Source of the DNA: Symbiodinium natans
Lineage: Eukaryota > Sar > Dinophyceae > Suessiales > Symbiodiniaceae
DNA length: 64,000 nucleotides
Direction: 5' to 3'
Assembly (NCBI GenBank): GCA_905221605.1
Contig: CAJNDS010000327.1
Span: 48,501 to 112,500 of the forward strand
Part shown: positions 20,199 through 30,469 of the stretch, piece after piece
How the letters are laid out: every line of letters begins with the position of its first letter
Numbering within the stretch: the stretch's first letter is position 1
Position numbers and translations under genes: made by a program
The notes under the pieces: model-generated
What the model was told of the DNA's origin: nothing
Database searches by the model: none
What the model saw: the letters and a program-made list of their open reading frames with translations, nothing else

Positions 20199-20416
20199 GT
20201 TTAGGGCTGTTGCATCCCTAAACCCATGAACCCGAAACCCTAAACCCTAAACCCTAAACCCTAAACCCTAAACCCTAAACCCTAAACCCTAAACCCATGA
20301 ACCCGAAGCTCTGAATCTTGAGGTTCATGTTGCTCGCACATTTGTTCGTGAAAAAAACCGACTTCCTGTCGTGTGCAAGGGCTCCTGGAGGGGTCTGGGG
20401 CTCAGGGTTTTCCCCA

Positions 20417-20515
20417 AGGGTCCATCTACCTAAATAGGGAGTACTTGGGCCTTAAAGTACCTGCTTTCTACGGACTTTGGGGCCCAAGTGTATCATAATT
20501 AGGTACATGGACCCT
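20417..20515. mobile_element. Family D hairpin element
   Basis: AGGGTCCATCTACCTAAATA pairs with TAATTAGGTACATGGACCCT, and the inner AGTACTTGGGCC pairs with GGCCCAAGT. The hairpin is about 99 bp with a single copy in this window. Confidence 0.6.
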
Positions 20516-20519
20516 CAGG

Positions 20520-20805
20520 GTTAGGAAGGTTTAGGGTTTAGGGTTTAGGGTTTAGGAAAGTTTAGGGTTTAGGGTTTAGGGTTTAGGGTTAAGGGTTTAG
20601 GGTTTAGGGTTTAGGGTTTAGGGGCTCAGGGCTTAGGAAGATGCGAGATGGTCCTTGCTCATGCCACAAAAGATCTCCCCCAAGTTCGCGCGGCTTCTCG
20701 TTGCTTGGGGCTCTTGAGTTGCGCATCCCGTTTCGGTAGGGTCTAGAGGGTTTAGGGTTTAGGGTTTAGGGTTTAGGGTTTAGGGTTTAGGGTTTAGGGT
20801 TTAGG
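20520..20805. repeat. Two F arrays
   Basis: F arrays at 20520-20620 and 20750-20805. The spacer contains an open segment reading RDGPCSCHKRSPPSSRGF that may be exonic. Confidence 0.85.
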
Positions 20806-20812
20806 CTACCAG

Positions 20813-20886
20813 AGGTCAGCCCAAAATGCCTGCGAGAAGGACTTCTCACGAGACGTGCCAATGGTGGAGCAGCAGTTGGCAGAGAT
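20813..20886 (+). CDS. Candidate exon
   Basis: It begins after GGCTACCAG| directly behind an F array and reads RSAQNACEKDFSRDVPMVEQ and onward to QLAEM. A GTCGGGG donor is possible. No family is recognised. Confidence 0.4.
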
Positions 20887-21429
20887 GTCGGGGGGCCTAT
20901 GGGTGCAAGTTTCGGGGCAAGTCTTGGGTGTGTTGATATTGCATGATGTGTTGGACTCTGGTAGCTTTTGTTATCGAACCCTCCAAGCCACAAGACGAAG
21001 ATTTTGGGCTGTATCTCCGATTCTTGAGGTAGATTCGCCCCAGATTTGGGGGTATCAGGCTTTACTAGTTTTCCGTCATACGGCCACCCTCAGGGAACAG
21101 TTTGCCACTTGCAGAAGTACACCTCGAAGCCGCAAACCTCAACAGAAAACTCAGTTCAGGCCTCAGCCGTAGAACCTTTCCTGGTCCCCAGGCCTTCTTA
21201 AGCCGAAACCCGCATCCTCAAGCCAACCACATTCTGAACCCCCCCCCTCCACAGGGACGTTGCATGGTCCTTAGTATGGTCCCTTGCCTTCTGGTTTGGG
21301 TTTAGGATTTAGGGTTTCGGGCTTTGTGTTTAGGATTAAGGGACGTTGTCTTAGTCTGGTTTCTTACCTTCCCTAAGGGCCCTTGATCTTTACATTCAGG
21401 GACCACGTGGATACCCTAAGACCCCCCCC

Positions 21430-22150
21430 AACCCTAAACCCTAAACCCAAAACCCAAAACCCAAAACCCAAAACCCTAAACCCTAAACCCTGAACCCTGA
21501 ACCCTGAACCCTGAACCCTGAACCCTGAACCCTACACCCTACACCCTACACCCTAAACCCTAAACCCTAAACCTTCAACCTCCCCGCCCCCCTGCACAGG
21601 ATCGAGAACATCTTTCCGGTGCCAGGGAAGGCTTCCGTCGGCCCAAGGCACGTCTCGATCTGAGGGGGGTTAGGGCTCATTTTAGGGTTTAGGGTTTAGG
21701 GTTTGGGGTTTAGGGTTTAGGGTTTAGGGCTCTTTTGGAGGGTTTGGTTAGGGCTTCGGGCGCAGGGGTTCGGGGCTCAGGGCTTGGGGGGTTTAGGGGT
21801 TGGGGGGTTAGGGGTTTGGGGGGTTGAGGGGCTGAAGGTGGTTTTGGGGTTTAGAGGGTTTTAGGGGCTTAGGGGCTCAGGAGTGAGTGGTTTACTGTTT
21901 AGTTTTTTTGGGGGGGTTTAGGGGTTCAGGGGTTCAGGAAAAGAGAGCCCCAAAAACAAGGCCCAAGCCCTGAACACAAATTTCAATGTGACACTCTTCC
22001 TGTAGAGCTCCTGCCCCACAAACCCTAAACCCTAAACCCTAAATCCCAAACCCCAAACCCAAAACCCTAAACCCTACACCCCAAACCCCAAACCCTAAAC
22101 CCTAAACCCCAAACCCTAAACCCTAAACCCTAAACCCTAAACCCTAAACG
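21430..22150. repeat. R, F and R arrays with block variants
   Basis: R at 21430-21575 contains separate blocks of CCCAAAA, CCCTGAA (seven units) and CCCTACA. F lies at 21680-21730 with a degenerate G/T tail to 21945. R at 22018-22150 contains CCCCAAA variants. Confidence 0.85.
21600..21660 (+). CDS. Candidate exon
   Basis: It follows CTGCACAG| and reads IENIFPVPGKASVGPRHVSI in one frame. The donor is uncertain. Confidence 0.3.
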
Positions 22151-22157
22151 TGCAAAG

Positions 22158-22203
22158 GCTGGCGAGCCGGCGGACTGTGAAGGCATGGGCCTGGTGTTCA
22201 CAG
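22158..22203 (+). CDS. Candidate small exon
   Basis: It is flanked by TGCAAAG| and |GTTTCC and reads AGEPADCEGMGLVFT. Confidence 0.35.
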
Positions 22204-22268
22204 GTTTCCCTACTACCCCCCTCTTTAGGGTTAAGGGTTTAGGGTTTGTGTTTAGGGCTACTACCCCC

Positions 22269-22374
22269 CTCTATACTCCCCCCCTGGGTTCCCCCCCGTT
22301 CAATATCCTGAATCGGGCTTAATTATCCCTAAATAGCCTTAATAATGGGGGCAACCCAGGGGGGGACCCATGAG
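22269..22374. mobile_element. Hairpin element with C-run/G-run ends
   Basis: CCCCCCCTGGGTTCCCCCCC pairs with GGGGGCAACCCAGGGGGGG about 80 bases later. A single copy is seen. Confidence 0.45.
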
Positions 22375-23137
22375 GTCTGTGGGTTTTGGGCCGCTGTTTC
22401 TTTTCTGTCTTGGGGCTAAGGGCTGTGGCTTGTCCCACCCTAAACCCCAAACCTTGATTCTCATTCGGGTTTTTGGGATATGGCCCGTTATTACCCTAAA
22501 CCCTAAACCCTAAACCCTGAACCCTGAACCCTAAACCCTAAACCCTGAACCCTAAACCCTAAACCCTGAACCCTAAACCCTAAACCCCAAACCCTGAACC
22601 CTAAACCCTAAACCCCTGTGTGGTCCCGTTTTGGGCACCCTTCAAGCAACAAGGCCCCAGAATCAGAGGCAGCAAGGATCGCACCCTAACCTCTACAGGA
22701 AACTCCGAAAACTTGCAACATCCGTATCCCCATACACCAAAAGGTATAGAAAAGGGGTTAGAGTTTAGGGTTTAGGGTTTAGGGTTTAGGGTTTAGGGTT
22801 CAGGGTTGAGGGCTCTCATCCTCCTTCAACCATGTTCCAACTTTCTGGAGTTTACTGTAGGGCTCAGGGTTGGGGGTTCAGGGTTCCAGGTTTGGGTTTA
22901 ACCAAAAACCTAAATCCTAACCCCTGACCTCTAAACCCTAACCCCTAAACCCGAAACCCTAAACCCTAAGCCCCAAACCCTAAACCGGGGGGTTTGGGGC
23001 TTCTGAAACCTCGGCCTCCTAAACTCCTGGCAATCCGTACCCACATCCGCACCCCAAGTGAGCCCTCCCAGCCCTCCAAAAACCCCCAAACAGGGTTAGG
23101 GTTCAGGGTTTAGGGTTTAGGGTTTAGGGCTGGGCAG

Positions 23138-23217
23138 GTGGTGGCCCCGGCCGCGCCGCAGGAGCGCGGCAGAGGCCCGGCCACCTTGGTGCGGGGCCAG
23201 GGCTCCAACCCAAAGAG
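23138..23217 (+). CDS. Candidate exon
   Basis: It follows CTGGGCAG| behind an F array and reads VVAPAAPQERGRGPATLVRG and onward. The donor is not clear. A proline/glycine/arginine-rich stretch, it could be a disordered linker. Confidence 0.3.
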
Positions 23218-23465
23218 CTCTTTATAATCCTTGAATAAGGAGTATAAGGGGTTCAGGGTTTAGGGTTTAGGGTTTACGGTTTGGGGTATAGGGTTTAGGG
23301 TTCAGGGTTTAGGGTTTAGGGTTAGGGTTTAGGGTAGATGCGACAAGGCAACGTGGGGTTCCAACTGTTCGGCCTCGGGGTGAGCTGGTCCAGATACATC
23401 CGACGCATTCCTTGGCATATAAAATATAGGTTGGGATGGTTTAGGGTTTAGGGTTTAGGGTTTAG

Positions 23466-23533
23466 GGTTAACCCTATACTAACAGTACTATAATCCGTAT
23501 TAAGGACTGTTAGCATAACGGGGAACGTCCCGG
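23466..23533. mobile_element. Family C element, decayed
   Basis: CTATACTAACAGTAC pairs imperfectly with GACTGTTAGCATAACGGGGAACGTCCC. Confidence 0.45.
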
Positions 23534-24806
23534 TATAAGAGGTTTAGGGTACCGGGGAAGTGACATCAAGCACTGCATATGACCTACACTTGTGTTGAGA
23601 AAGCCTGCCTTTGGAAGTTTCCAAGATTCTGATCGTCCTTCAGACCTCCGACATACAGTAGAATCCCCTTGGACAGGACCGACCCCCCCCCCCCCCGAAC
23701 CTTAGCCCCTAAACCCTAAACCCTAAACCCTATACCCTTTACCCTAAACCCTGAACCCTGAACCCTAAACCCTAAACCCTAAACCCTAAACCGTACACTC
23801 CTGCATAAAAGACGTTGGAAGCCTCTCAGCCCTAAGTTCCTTAGCCCCAAACCCTGCAAGCCCAACCCTTCAGCCCTCAGCCCTAAATCCCACAAGCCCT
23901 CAGCCCTAAATCTGCCCAAAACCCCAAACCCTTAACCCTAAAACCCGATCCCCAAGATCCTCAAACCCCAAAAGCCCGAAACCCCGAAACCCTAAACATC
24001 CCTAAACCCTGAAACCTCCCCAAACCCTAAACCCGAAACCCCAAACCCCAAACCCCAAACCTTAAGCCCTAAACCCTAAACCCCAAACCTTGAACCCTAA
24101 ACCCCAAACCCTAAACCCGAAACCCTAAACCCCAAACCCTAAACCCTAAACCCCTCAATCCCAGAGCCCCTAAAGCTGGCTTGAAGGCTCCGAGTTGCGC
24201 CAGAGGCCGCGGCAGGCCTCCGCGGCGTGCTTTAGGGGTTTAGGGTTTAGGGTTTAGGGTTTTGGGTTCTGTAGGGGTTGGGGTTTGGGTTGGTTTAGAG
24301 TTTTTAGGGTTTTTTTGGGGCGTTGGGGTCTAGGGGTTGGGGTTTTGGGTTGCTTCAGGGCTTTTACGGTTTTTGGGGTTTAGGTATAGGGGTGAGGGTT
24401 TTGGGTTGGTTTAGGGTTTTAGGTTTTTTTGGGGCGTTTAGGTGTAGGGGTAGGGTTTTGGGTTGGTTTTGGGTTTTGGGTTTTGGGTTTTAGGGTTTTT
24501 AGGGTTTTTAGGGTTCTTAGGGTTCTTAGGGGTTTTGGGGTTTAAGGGCTTAGGGCGGTTAGGGTTTAGGCTTGGTTCAGGGATTTTAGTGTACGGGGGT
24601 CGGGTTTTGGGGTTGGTGGAGGGCTTGAAGCAGGTTTCCTAGACCCTAAAAACCCCAAACCCTAAAACCCTAAAACCCCAACACCCTAACACCCTAACAC
24701 CCTAAACCCTAACACCCTAAACCCTAAACCCGAAACCCTAAACCCTAAACCCTAAACCCCTAACACCCTAAACCCTAAACCCGCAACCCCGTGCCCGAAC
24801 AATGAG

Positions 24807-24900
24807 GCCCTTCGGGAACCTGAGCAAGCAGCAGGGACTGAGTTGCCGCAGGTAAAGCAGGTGGCGCTGCTCTGCCGGGAGAGGGCGCCCCTCACTCAGG
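24807..24900 (+). CDS. Candidate exon ending at a GTTTAGG donor
   Basis: It is flanked by ACAATGAG| and ACTCAGG|GTTTAGG. It reads ALREPEQAAGTELPQVKQVA then LLCRERAPLTQ, 31 codons plus one base. The F array (24900-24990) would be the following intron. Confidence 0.45.
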
Positions 24901-25640
24901 GTTTAGGTTAGGGTTTAGGGTTTAGGGTTTAGGGTTTAGGGTTTAGGGTTTAGGGTTTAGGGTTTAGGGTTTAGGGCCTAGGGCCTAGGGCTTTACGGGC
25001 TCAGGGATTTGTGGGACTTCGACGGCTCGTGGCTTTGGGTTTAGGTTTGGCTGGGGTTGTGTCGCGTTTCTGGCTTAGGGCTTTGTGTTCAGGGCTTAGG
25101 GTTTAGGGTTTAGGGTTCTGGGTTAGGGTTTAGGGTTTAGGGTTTAGGGTTTAGGGTTTAGGTTTAGGGTTTAGGGTGGGGGATTCAGGTTCTTGCGCCT
25201 CAGGACTTCGGTCCTGGAATGCACCTTGCGCCTTTCGCCCCACCAGAAACCCTAAACCCTAAACCCTAAACCCTAAACCCTAAACCCCTAAACCCCTGAA
25301 CCCCTAAACCCTAGACCCTAAACCCTAAACCCTAAACCCTAAACCCAGAACCCTATATAAACCCCAACACTAAACCCCAAAAAGCCCTTCAAGAACCAAA
25401 GCTCCGATGTTGCCCTTGAGGTGGAACCCCAAGGAGTTCCCATTGCGGAAGACGCTGGGCCCGCACTGGGGGCATGGTGCGGGAAAAGTTTAGGGTTTAG
25501 GGTTTAGGGTTTAGGGTTTAGGTTTGGGGCTTAGGGTTTAGGGTTTAGGGTTTGGGGTTTAGGGTTTAGGGCTTAGGGTTTAGGGTTTGGGGTTTCGGGT
25601 TTAGGGTTTCGGGTTTAGGGTTTCGGGTTTAGGGATTGGA
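24900..25640. repeat. F, F, R and F arrays
   Basis: Blocks: F 24900-24990, F 25095-25180, R 25250-25345, F 25488-25640. The last block includes TTTCGGG and TTTGGGG variants. Confidence 0.9.
25394..25487 (+). CDS. Candidate exon ending at a GTTTAGGG donor
   Basis: It is flanked by CTTCAAG| and GGGAAAA|GTTTAGGG. It reads NQSSDVALEVEPQGVPIAED then AGPALGAWCGK. Acidic, non-repetitive composition argues for real coding. The family is unknown. Confidence 0.45.
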
Positions 25641-25689
25641 TAGGGATTCGGATTGAAGAACTAGAGGCACACGAACAAACATGAACAAG

Positions 25690-25910
25690 TAACGCATGCA
25701 AATAGACAACGACAAGAAGCGTAGAGGCAGCAAATGCATAGCAGAGAGACGTATACATAGACAAGGCAGCAAGTATATATACATATATATATATATAAAC
25801 TCGCGTAGAGAATTAGTAAAGGCACACATACATGTATATGTGCGAGTAAGTAGCGCATATATATATATACACACACATTCATCATAAGATGTACGTGCGC
25901 ATGCATGCAC
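25690..25910. other. AT-rich simple sequence
   Basis: ATATATAT and ACACACA tracts. The frames reading through it on both strands are not credible genes. Confidence 0.6.
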
Positions 25911-26039
25911 TTCTTTTTTTGAGTTTGCAAAGTCTTGTATGTGCCGAGCGAAGCCAAAGCCCACTCACCCCCCTTTTCACCCCCTTCCAACCCCGAACCC
26001 TGAGCCCGAAAACCTGGACGCCCCCAAGCCCATCCCTCG

Positions 26040-26140
26040 GAAGCCCCTTTTGAGTGAGTTAGTCGGGTGAGGAAGTTGGGTTCTGGGGAATCTTGTAGGG
26101 CTTCAAGGGGAGACTTCGTAGTCAGAGAGCTTCCAAGCAC
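26040..26140. mobile_element. Family B element, decayed
   Basis: It opens GGAAGCCCCTTTTGAGTGAG and closes TCAGAGAGCTTCCAAG. Interior GGGTTCTGGGGAATCTTGTAGG resembles other copies. Confidence 0.5.
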
Positions 26141-26189
26141 GACCAGATTCAGGTGCAAAAGAGGGTTGAGGGGACCCTGGGTCGTACAA

Positions 26190-26285
26190 ACCCTAAACCC
26201 TAAACCCTAAACCTAAACCCTAAACCCTAAACCCTAAACCCTAAACCCTAAACCCTAAACCCTAAACCCTAAACCCTAAAACCTG
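26190..26285. repeat. R telomere-like array
   Basis: Thirteen units, nearly perfect. Confidence 0.9.
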
Positions 26286-26807
26286 GGTCGCACAAAAACT
26301 CACGCCGCACAAACCCTCACGCCCAAGATAGCCATGAGCCCCAAAGCGCATCCTCTTCTTGTCTTCTCACACCCCGAAACCTTGGCTTCTGTTTTTGGTA
26401 CTTGAGACCCCAAACCCCCCTAGACCCTAGACCCTAGACTAAACCCTAAACCCTAAACCCTACACCGTAAACCCTAAACCTAAAGACTCCTAAACCCAAA
26501 ACCCAAAGTATAGGGAACCCCTAAGCCCTGAGCCCTTCATCCCGACTCAACCCCTTATCCTCAAACGCCTGTCTCCATAAGCCCCAGACCCCAAGCTCCC
26601 CTGCAGGGTTCAGGGTTTAGGGTTTAGGGTTTAGGGTTTAGGGTCTGGGTCTAACTAGGTGAACCGCAGAACCCCAAAAAAAAGCCCGAAGCCCCCCCCA
26701 AAATTCCCTTGAAGTCCAGGAACTGCATTGAGCTGGTGAAGGGGGCCCTTGCCACCAGGACGCCTTCAGCACAGAGCCCTGCCAAGCCAACCCCGCTAAA
26801 GACCGAC

Positions 26808-26927
26808 TACTTGGAGGTTCATGGTATTTCTGAACCAACTATAACTGCTCCCTAAGTACCCAAATATGGTTATGTACAGTTCTAAGTGCAGTTATCATTG
26901 GTAATCAGTGCCATGAACCTCCAAGTA
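26808..26927. mobile_element. Family A element between exon-like segments
   Basis: TACTTGGAGGTTCATGG and CCATGAACCTCCAAGTA form perfect 17-base inverted ends including the flanking TA. It lies 3' of an open segment reading DAFSTEPCQANPAKDR (26760-26807) and 5' of the 26967 frame. Confidence 0.75.
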
Positions 26928-26966
26928 AGCCCTAAGTCATCTAGGAGCGGAAGCCAGGCTCCCTAG

Positions 26967-27247
26967 GAAGTCTCTGTTCTTCGCGCCCAAGGGAACATGA
27001 GAAACTTTCATGGCTCGAGGGAAGATGAAAAGGTGGAGTGGCGACAATATGTCAAGAATGACGCTCTAGAAGGCTTCTACGCAGAGATGAGACATGCCTG
27101 AGATGCCACCGCGCTCACCACAATGACCTCTCTGGGAGTGTGTCACGCTGCAAAGTCTTCTTTGACTTCTGGTGTAAGAGTCGCGACGCTATCTCGCCGG
27201 AGTGGGAGCTGCAGCGTGCGCCAGGGAAAGCTGATTTGGTCGCCTAG
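26967..27247 (+). CDS. Candidate coding segment in two overlapping frames
   Basis: After CCCTAG|, frame 1 (26967-27101) reads EVSVLRAQGNMRNFHGSRED then KVEWRQYVKNDALEGFYAEM and stops. A second frame (about 27086-27247) reads ETCLRCHRAHHNDLSGSVSR and continues through KVFFDFWCKSRDAISPEW to a TAG. Both are protein-like and meet at one point. This suggests a single frameshift (mutation or assembly error) within one terminal exon. The second part is rich in Cys and His but matches no finger I know. Confidence 0.4.
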
Positions 27248-27465
27248 AGATCGGGCAGCCTGCTGATTGCGGACGTGCTGGAGAAGGCACCAGTGCATGA
27301 AGGCTAGCTGAAGGAGGCGGTGATACTGTGATGCTTGTCTTCAGTGTCTTTTGCGCAATCTCTGCTGGCACTGTTTCTGGCATAGTGTGTTTAACTGATT
27401 GCGTCCGGAGAAGGGATGTGCTGGCCGGGGATGCGCTGGCCGGCATTGACAGGCTGTTTTGTTAG

Positions 27466-27565
27466 ACGACAAGCTTGCTGTTGAAGCTTGTCTGAGAAAG
27501 ACGCACTGCCTGCAATCAGTCGCAGCGCCGCCAAAGTCAGGTTTACGCAGCGCGCACGCGCGCGC

Positions 27566-27662
<97 letters not shown>

Positions 27663-27776
27663 TGTGTTAATTAGGAACTGTTGCGATGTGTCGCAGGCGA
27701 TGACAATGTACTCGTAGCCGCTTCACATTCGGAATGCCTGGCCCCCCAACACGCAGCGCACGACGGCCCTGTGTGA
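27466..27776 (+). CDS. Two-exon candidate gene end, phases match
   Basis: Exon 27466-27540 follows TGTTTTGTTAG| and ends at |GTTTACG in phase 1. Exon 27697-27776 follows TGTCGCAG| and continues in the same frame to a TGA. The joined reading is KLAVEACLRKTHCLQ, then SVAAPPKSGDDNVLVAASHS, then ECLAPQHAAHDGPV. The 156-base intron is mostly (CG)n(TG)n microsatellite. Product unknown; upstream exons not identified. Confidence 0.5.
27552..27667. repeat. (CG)n(TG)n microsatellite
   Basis: CGCGCGCGCG is followed by about 48 TG dinucleotides. This alternating purine-pyrimidine sequence could adopt Z-DNA. Confidence 0.95.
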
Positions 27777-28050
27777 TCCCGGCCCAGTGCGAAAAAACCT
27801 AGAAATGCTGCAAGCCTTACAGGCTCTAGAAGCTTTAACGCTCTTTGAAAGCCCAAAGACGTCCCAACCAAGGCCCTAAAACCCAAGAAGCCCTGAAGCC
27901 CTCGAGCGGCCAAGAGCCCTAAAGCCCTAGATAGCCCTAGACCCTGCAGGCCGAGGGCTTGCGGGTGCCAGGGGCTTCAGGGCCTTAAGGGGTGTAGGTC
28001 TCGCCGGGAAATTTAGAGTTTAGGGGTGGGGTCTCGAGTGTAGTGGCTTC

Positions 28051-28254
28051 GTGCTCAGGGCTGAATTGATGGAAGAGACATCTGGAGGTTCATGGTACTT
28101 ACTAACCAATTCTAACTATATTGGGACCTCCAAGCAGGTGCGTCCGAACTTCCCATGCAGGATTGAGAGAGCTCTGGGTGGCAATCTCATCTTCGTGACC
28201 GAGGTCCGAAGAAAGCGGGTGTCCATTGTCTTCACCAAACCCCCCGATCCTTAA
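28051..28254 (+). CDS. Candidate terminal exon with family A remnant
   Basis: The frame reads AELMEETS, then a 55-base remnant of family A (28080-28136: TGGAGGTTCATGGTACTTAC to ACCTCCAAGCAG), then VRPNFPCRIERALGGNLIFV and TEVRRKRVSIVFTKPPDP to a TAA. The remnant ends in CAG|GTG and is probably intron; exon 2 would start at 28138. No family is recognised. Confidence 0.45.
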   Translation: MLRAELMEETSGGSWYLLTNSNYIGTSKQVRPNFPCRIERALGGNLIFVTEVRRKRVSIVFTKPPDP

Positions 28255-28768
28255 CCCTCAACCCTCAACCCGAAACCGCAAACCCTAGATCTTAAACCCT
28301 AAACTCAAGGCTTCGGCCGCCCCCCTACAGCAGGAACCCCTCGAAGACGGAAGCATTTAGGAAGAAGCGAGCTTAAGCAAGCGAGCTTAAGCCTAAACCC
28401 TGAAAAGGAAATAGAGGTTGCTTTCGGCCGCCTGAGACGGCGTGGGGCAAAACCCAAACCTCAAACCCTGACCCTGAACCCTAAACCCCTGAACCCTCAA
28501 TTCCAAACCTTTTGGCCCGGAAAGATGTCAAGCCCTGAAGTGCCCATTCCAAGGGCACAACTGCTGAGAGTCATATAAACGTGCTCAGGAAAGGACAGCT
28601 TCGCTTCTGTAGAGTGGCGATATTTCCGAGGGTGTAGGGTTCAGGACTTAAAATTTGGGGGGATCTTAGGTCCAAGATGTTTTTTCGTTAATTCCCTGGA
28701 AGCGCCTGTTGAGGTTTTGGCTTGAGGGTTGTCAACGCGGGGCGCTTACATGTCGGGTGCCACAATTG

Positions 28769-28993
28769 GCCCAGAGAGCCCCCAAACCCGTTAATGAAGG
28801 AGTTTCCCTTGCACTATATGAACCATATTTAAGGTTCCTCTTTAATATTGGTGGGTGTATATACTTGGTGTCCTATTGGGGATACAAGGAATATAGACCC
28901 TACTTCATCTAGGGATCCTCGGTCTGATTTAAGGTATATAGCGGGGCTGCCTTAGGAGGTCGAGTTAATTAAGGGGTATTGGGCTCTCTGGGC
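28769..28993. mobile_element. Family E element
   Basis: GGCCCAGAGAGCCCCC pairs with GGGCTCTCTGGGC at the far end, and the inner TTAATGAAGG pairs loosely with TTAATTAAGG. Confidence 0.6.
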
Positions 28994-29094
28994 ATGTGGG
29001 CGTTTTGCACAATAGGGTCCCCTTCACATGCCCCGCAAAACTACAATCCTTCTTCTAGGAGCTCCCTGCAAGAAAACAATTTTTGGGGGAAAGC

Positions 29095-29540
29095 CCTAAA
29101 CCCCTCAAACCCCAAACCCCAAACCCGAAACCCTAAACCCTAAACCCTAAACCCTAAAGTCAAGATCCCGGGCTTTAGGTTCAGGGTTCAGAAGGTTTAG
29201 GGGCTCGGGGGGTTCAGAGTTTCGAGCTCCAGGTTCTCAGAGTTCAAGGTCCAGGGTCTAGTCGGAGGGTGTTTGCCAACCTAAACCCTGAACCCTAAAC
29301 CCTAAACCCTAAACCCTAAATCCTAAACCCTAAACCCTAAACCCTAAACCCTAACTTTTGATCAGCCATGGTGGGAGGAACCCCGGCCAGCCAAGCCAAG
29401 AGGCCGCAGCTGCACCCTTTTAAGGCCCAGCAGTTCAGCGTGTGGTGGCCTCCACAGAGTGGCGGCTTCTTCGGGATTACGGGTTTAGGGTTTAGGGTTT
29501 AGGATTTAGGGTTTAGGGTTTAGGGTTTAGGGTTTAGGGG
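29095..29540. repeat. R, R and F arrays
   Basis: R 29095-29155, R 29280-29355, F 29480-29540. The R block at 29280 ends ten bases before the next acceptor. Confidence 0.85.
29366..29482 (+). CDS. Candidate exon
   Basis: It is flanked by TTGATCAG| and |GTTTAGGG. It reads MVGGTPASQAKRPQLHPFKA then QQFSVWWPPQSGGFFGI. The F array 29483-29540 would be the next intron (about 60 nt). Confidence 0.45.
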
Positions 29541-29543
29541 AAG

Positions 29544-29710
29544 CAGCTGCCAAAAGGGTTCGGTGAGCGAAAGCATCCTGCTTTCAAGCGCCTGGGGGAG
29601 AGGCGTGCTGAACCATTCCCGGAGGAAGGCCTCCGCCCCCTGCTGTGCGGAGCTATGTTCTACGTCGCTTCTCCGCCAAGGAGCTCGCAAACCCGAGTTG
29701 CTGAGATTCG
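29544..29710 (+). CDS. Candidate exon between two arrays
   Basis: It is open for 55 codons: QLPKGFGERKHPAFKRLGER, AEPFPEEGLRPLLCGAMFYV, ASPPRSSQTRVAEIR. The left side is GGGGAAG| or GAAGCAG| at the end of an F array; the right side is ATTCG|GTAAACCC, a canonical GTAA donor made by the first unit of an R array. Joined to a small exon at 29753-29783 (GLPSRGRDPP) it stays open. Confidence 0.5.
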
Positions 29711-29783
29711 GTAAACCCTAAACCCTAAACGCCAACCCATTGCTCACGAGGATCGGGTTGCCCTCTCGAGGCCGCGACCCCCC

Positions 29784-30018
29784 TACTTGGGAGGTTCATG
29801 GTACTTATTAACCCACTATAGCTGTACTTAGGGGTTTAGGGTTTAGGGTTTAGGGTCTAGGGTTTTGGTGTAGGGTTTAGGGGTACTTATTCACCCTAGT
29901 AACTCTACTCATAACCCACTTGTAAGCTCCTTAAGTGCCCCAATATGGATGTAAGTACATCTATCAGTGCAGTTATAAGTACAGTTATCATTGATTAATA
30001 AGTACCATGAATCTTCAG
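29784..30018. mobile_element. Family A element with nested F array
   Basis: The left end is ACTTGGGAGGTTCATGGTAC; the right end is AAGTACCATGAATCTTCAG. An F array (29831-29882) interrupts it and is flanked by the direct repeat GTACTTA (29824-29830 and 29883-29889). The element lies exactly between two open segments and ends in CAG, so it is probably an intron. Confidence 0.7.
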
Positions 30019-30115
30019 TCTCTGCCAGGAAAGCCACCCTCCCCCCAGACTCCGCCCCAAAACGAGAGCAGCAGGCTTCGAAGAGGTCCGCAGGGGGGCA
30101 ACGGGGGAATCAGGG
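30019..30115 (+). CDS. Candidate exon after family A element
   Basis: It follows CTTCAG| and reads SLPGKPPSPQTPPQNESSRL then RRGPQGGNGGIRAQ. It ends near CTCAGG|GC. Proline- and serine-rich, probably disordered. Confidence 0.4.
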
Positions 30116-30241
30116 CTCAGGGCTTGGGGGTTTAGGGTTTAGGGTTTAGGGGCTTCGGGTTTCGAGGGCTCAGAACTTTTAGGGGACTGGGAGTGTTTGA
30201 GTGTTTGAGCGTTCCATGAGCCCTAAGCCCTTACCCTGGAG

Positions 30242-30320
30242 TCTGCGCACGCGCACGTCAACGGAACCGAGTTCCGAAAGAGGGTGTCAAGGAGGCGGTT
30301 GTCTCTGCTACTTGTACCTG
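30242..30320 (+). CDS. Candidate exon
   Basis: It is flanked by CCTGGAG| and ACCTG|GTTTGCC and reads SAHAHVNGTEFRKRVSRRRL then SLLLVP. Confidence 0.4.
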
Positions 30321-30469
30321 GTTTGCCCCCCCCCCCCCTTCCCAAGCACCCAGAACTTTTGCTTCTAGAAATCCCGAAGCCCCGAACCCCTCAAGCCCGA
30401 ACGCCGCAAGCCTTCCTTCTGACTTTTGGAGAGGCTTCGGGGGTTGTCCGAGTTGCTTCTGCGCTATCC

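Larger units (their letters stand above)
19017..20297. repeat. Array cluster, 19.0-20.3 kb
   Basis: Blocks are: R 19017-19075, F 19265-19305, R 19378-19480, F 19797-19890, R 20007-20105, R 20237-20297. Exon-like segments occupy the spacers and their splice signals touch the arrays. Confidence 0.9.
22495..24785. repeat. Array cluster, 22.5-24.8 kb
   Basis: Blocks are: R 22495-22615 (CCCTGAA/CCCTAAA alternating), F 22760-22805, F 23095-23128, F 23250-23335, F 23437-23470, R 23705-23795, R 23990-24150, F 24235-24265, irregular G/T tract 24265-24620, R 24650-24785 (with CCCTAACA). Confidence 0.85.

Noticed and set aside
25629-26158. - strand frames of 111 and 165 codons
   Set aside because: They run through ATATAT/ACAC simple sequence and a decayed family B element; no motif or splice support.
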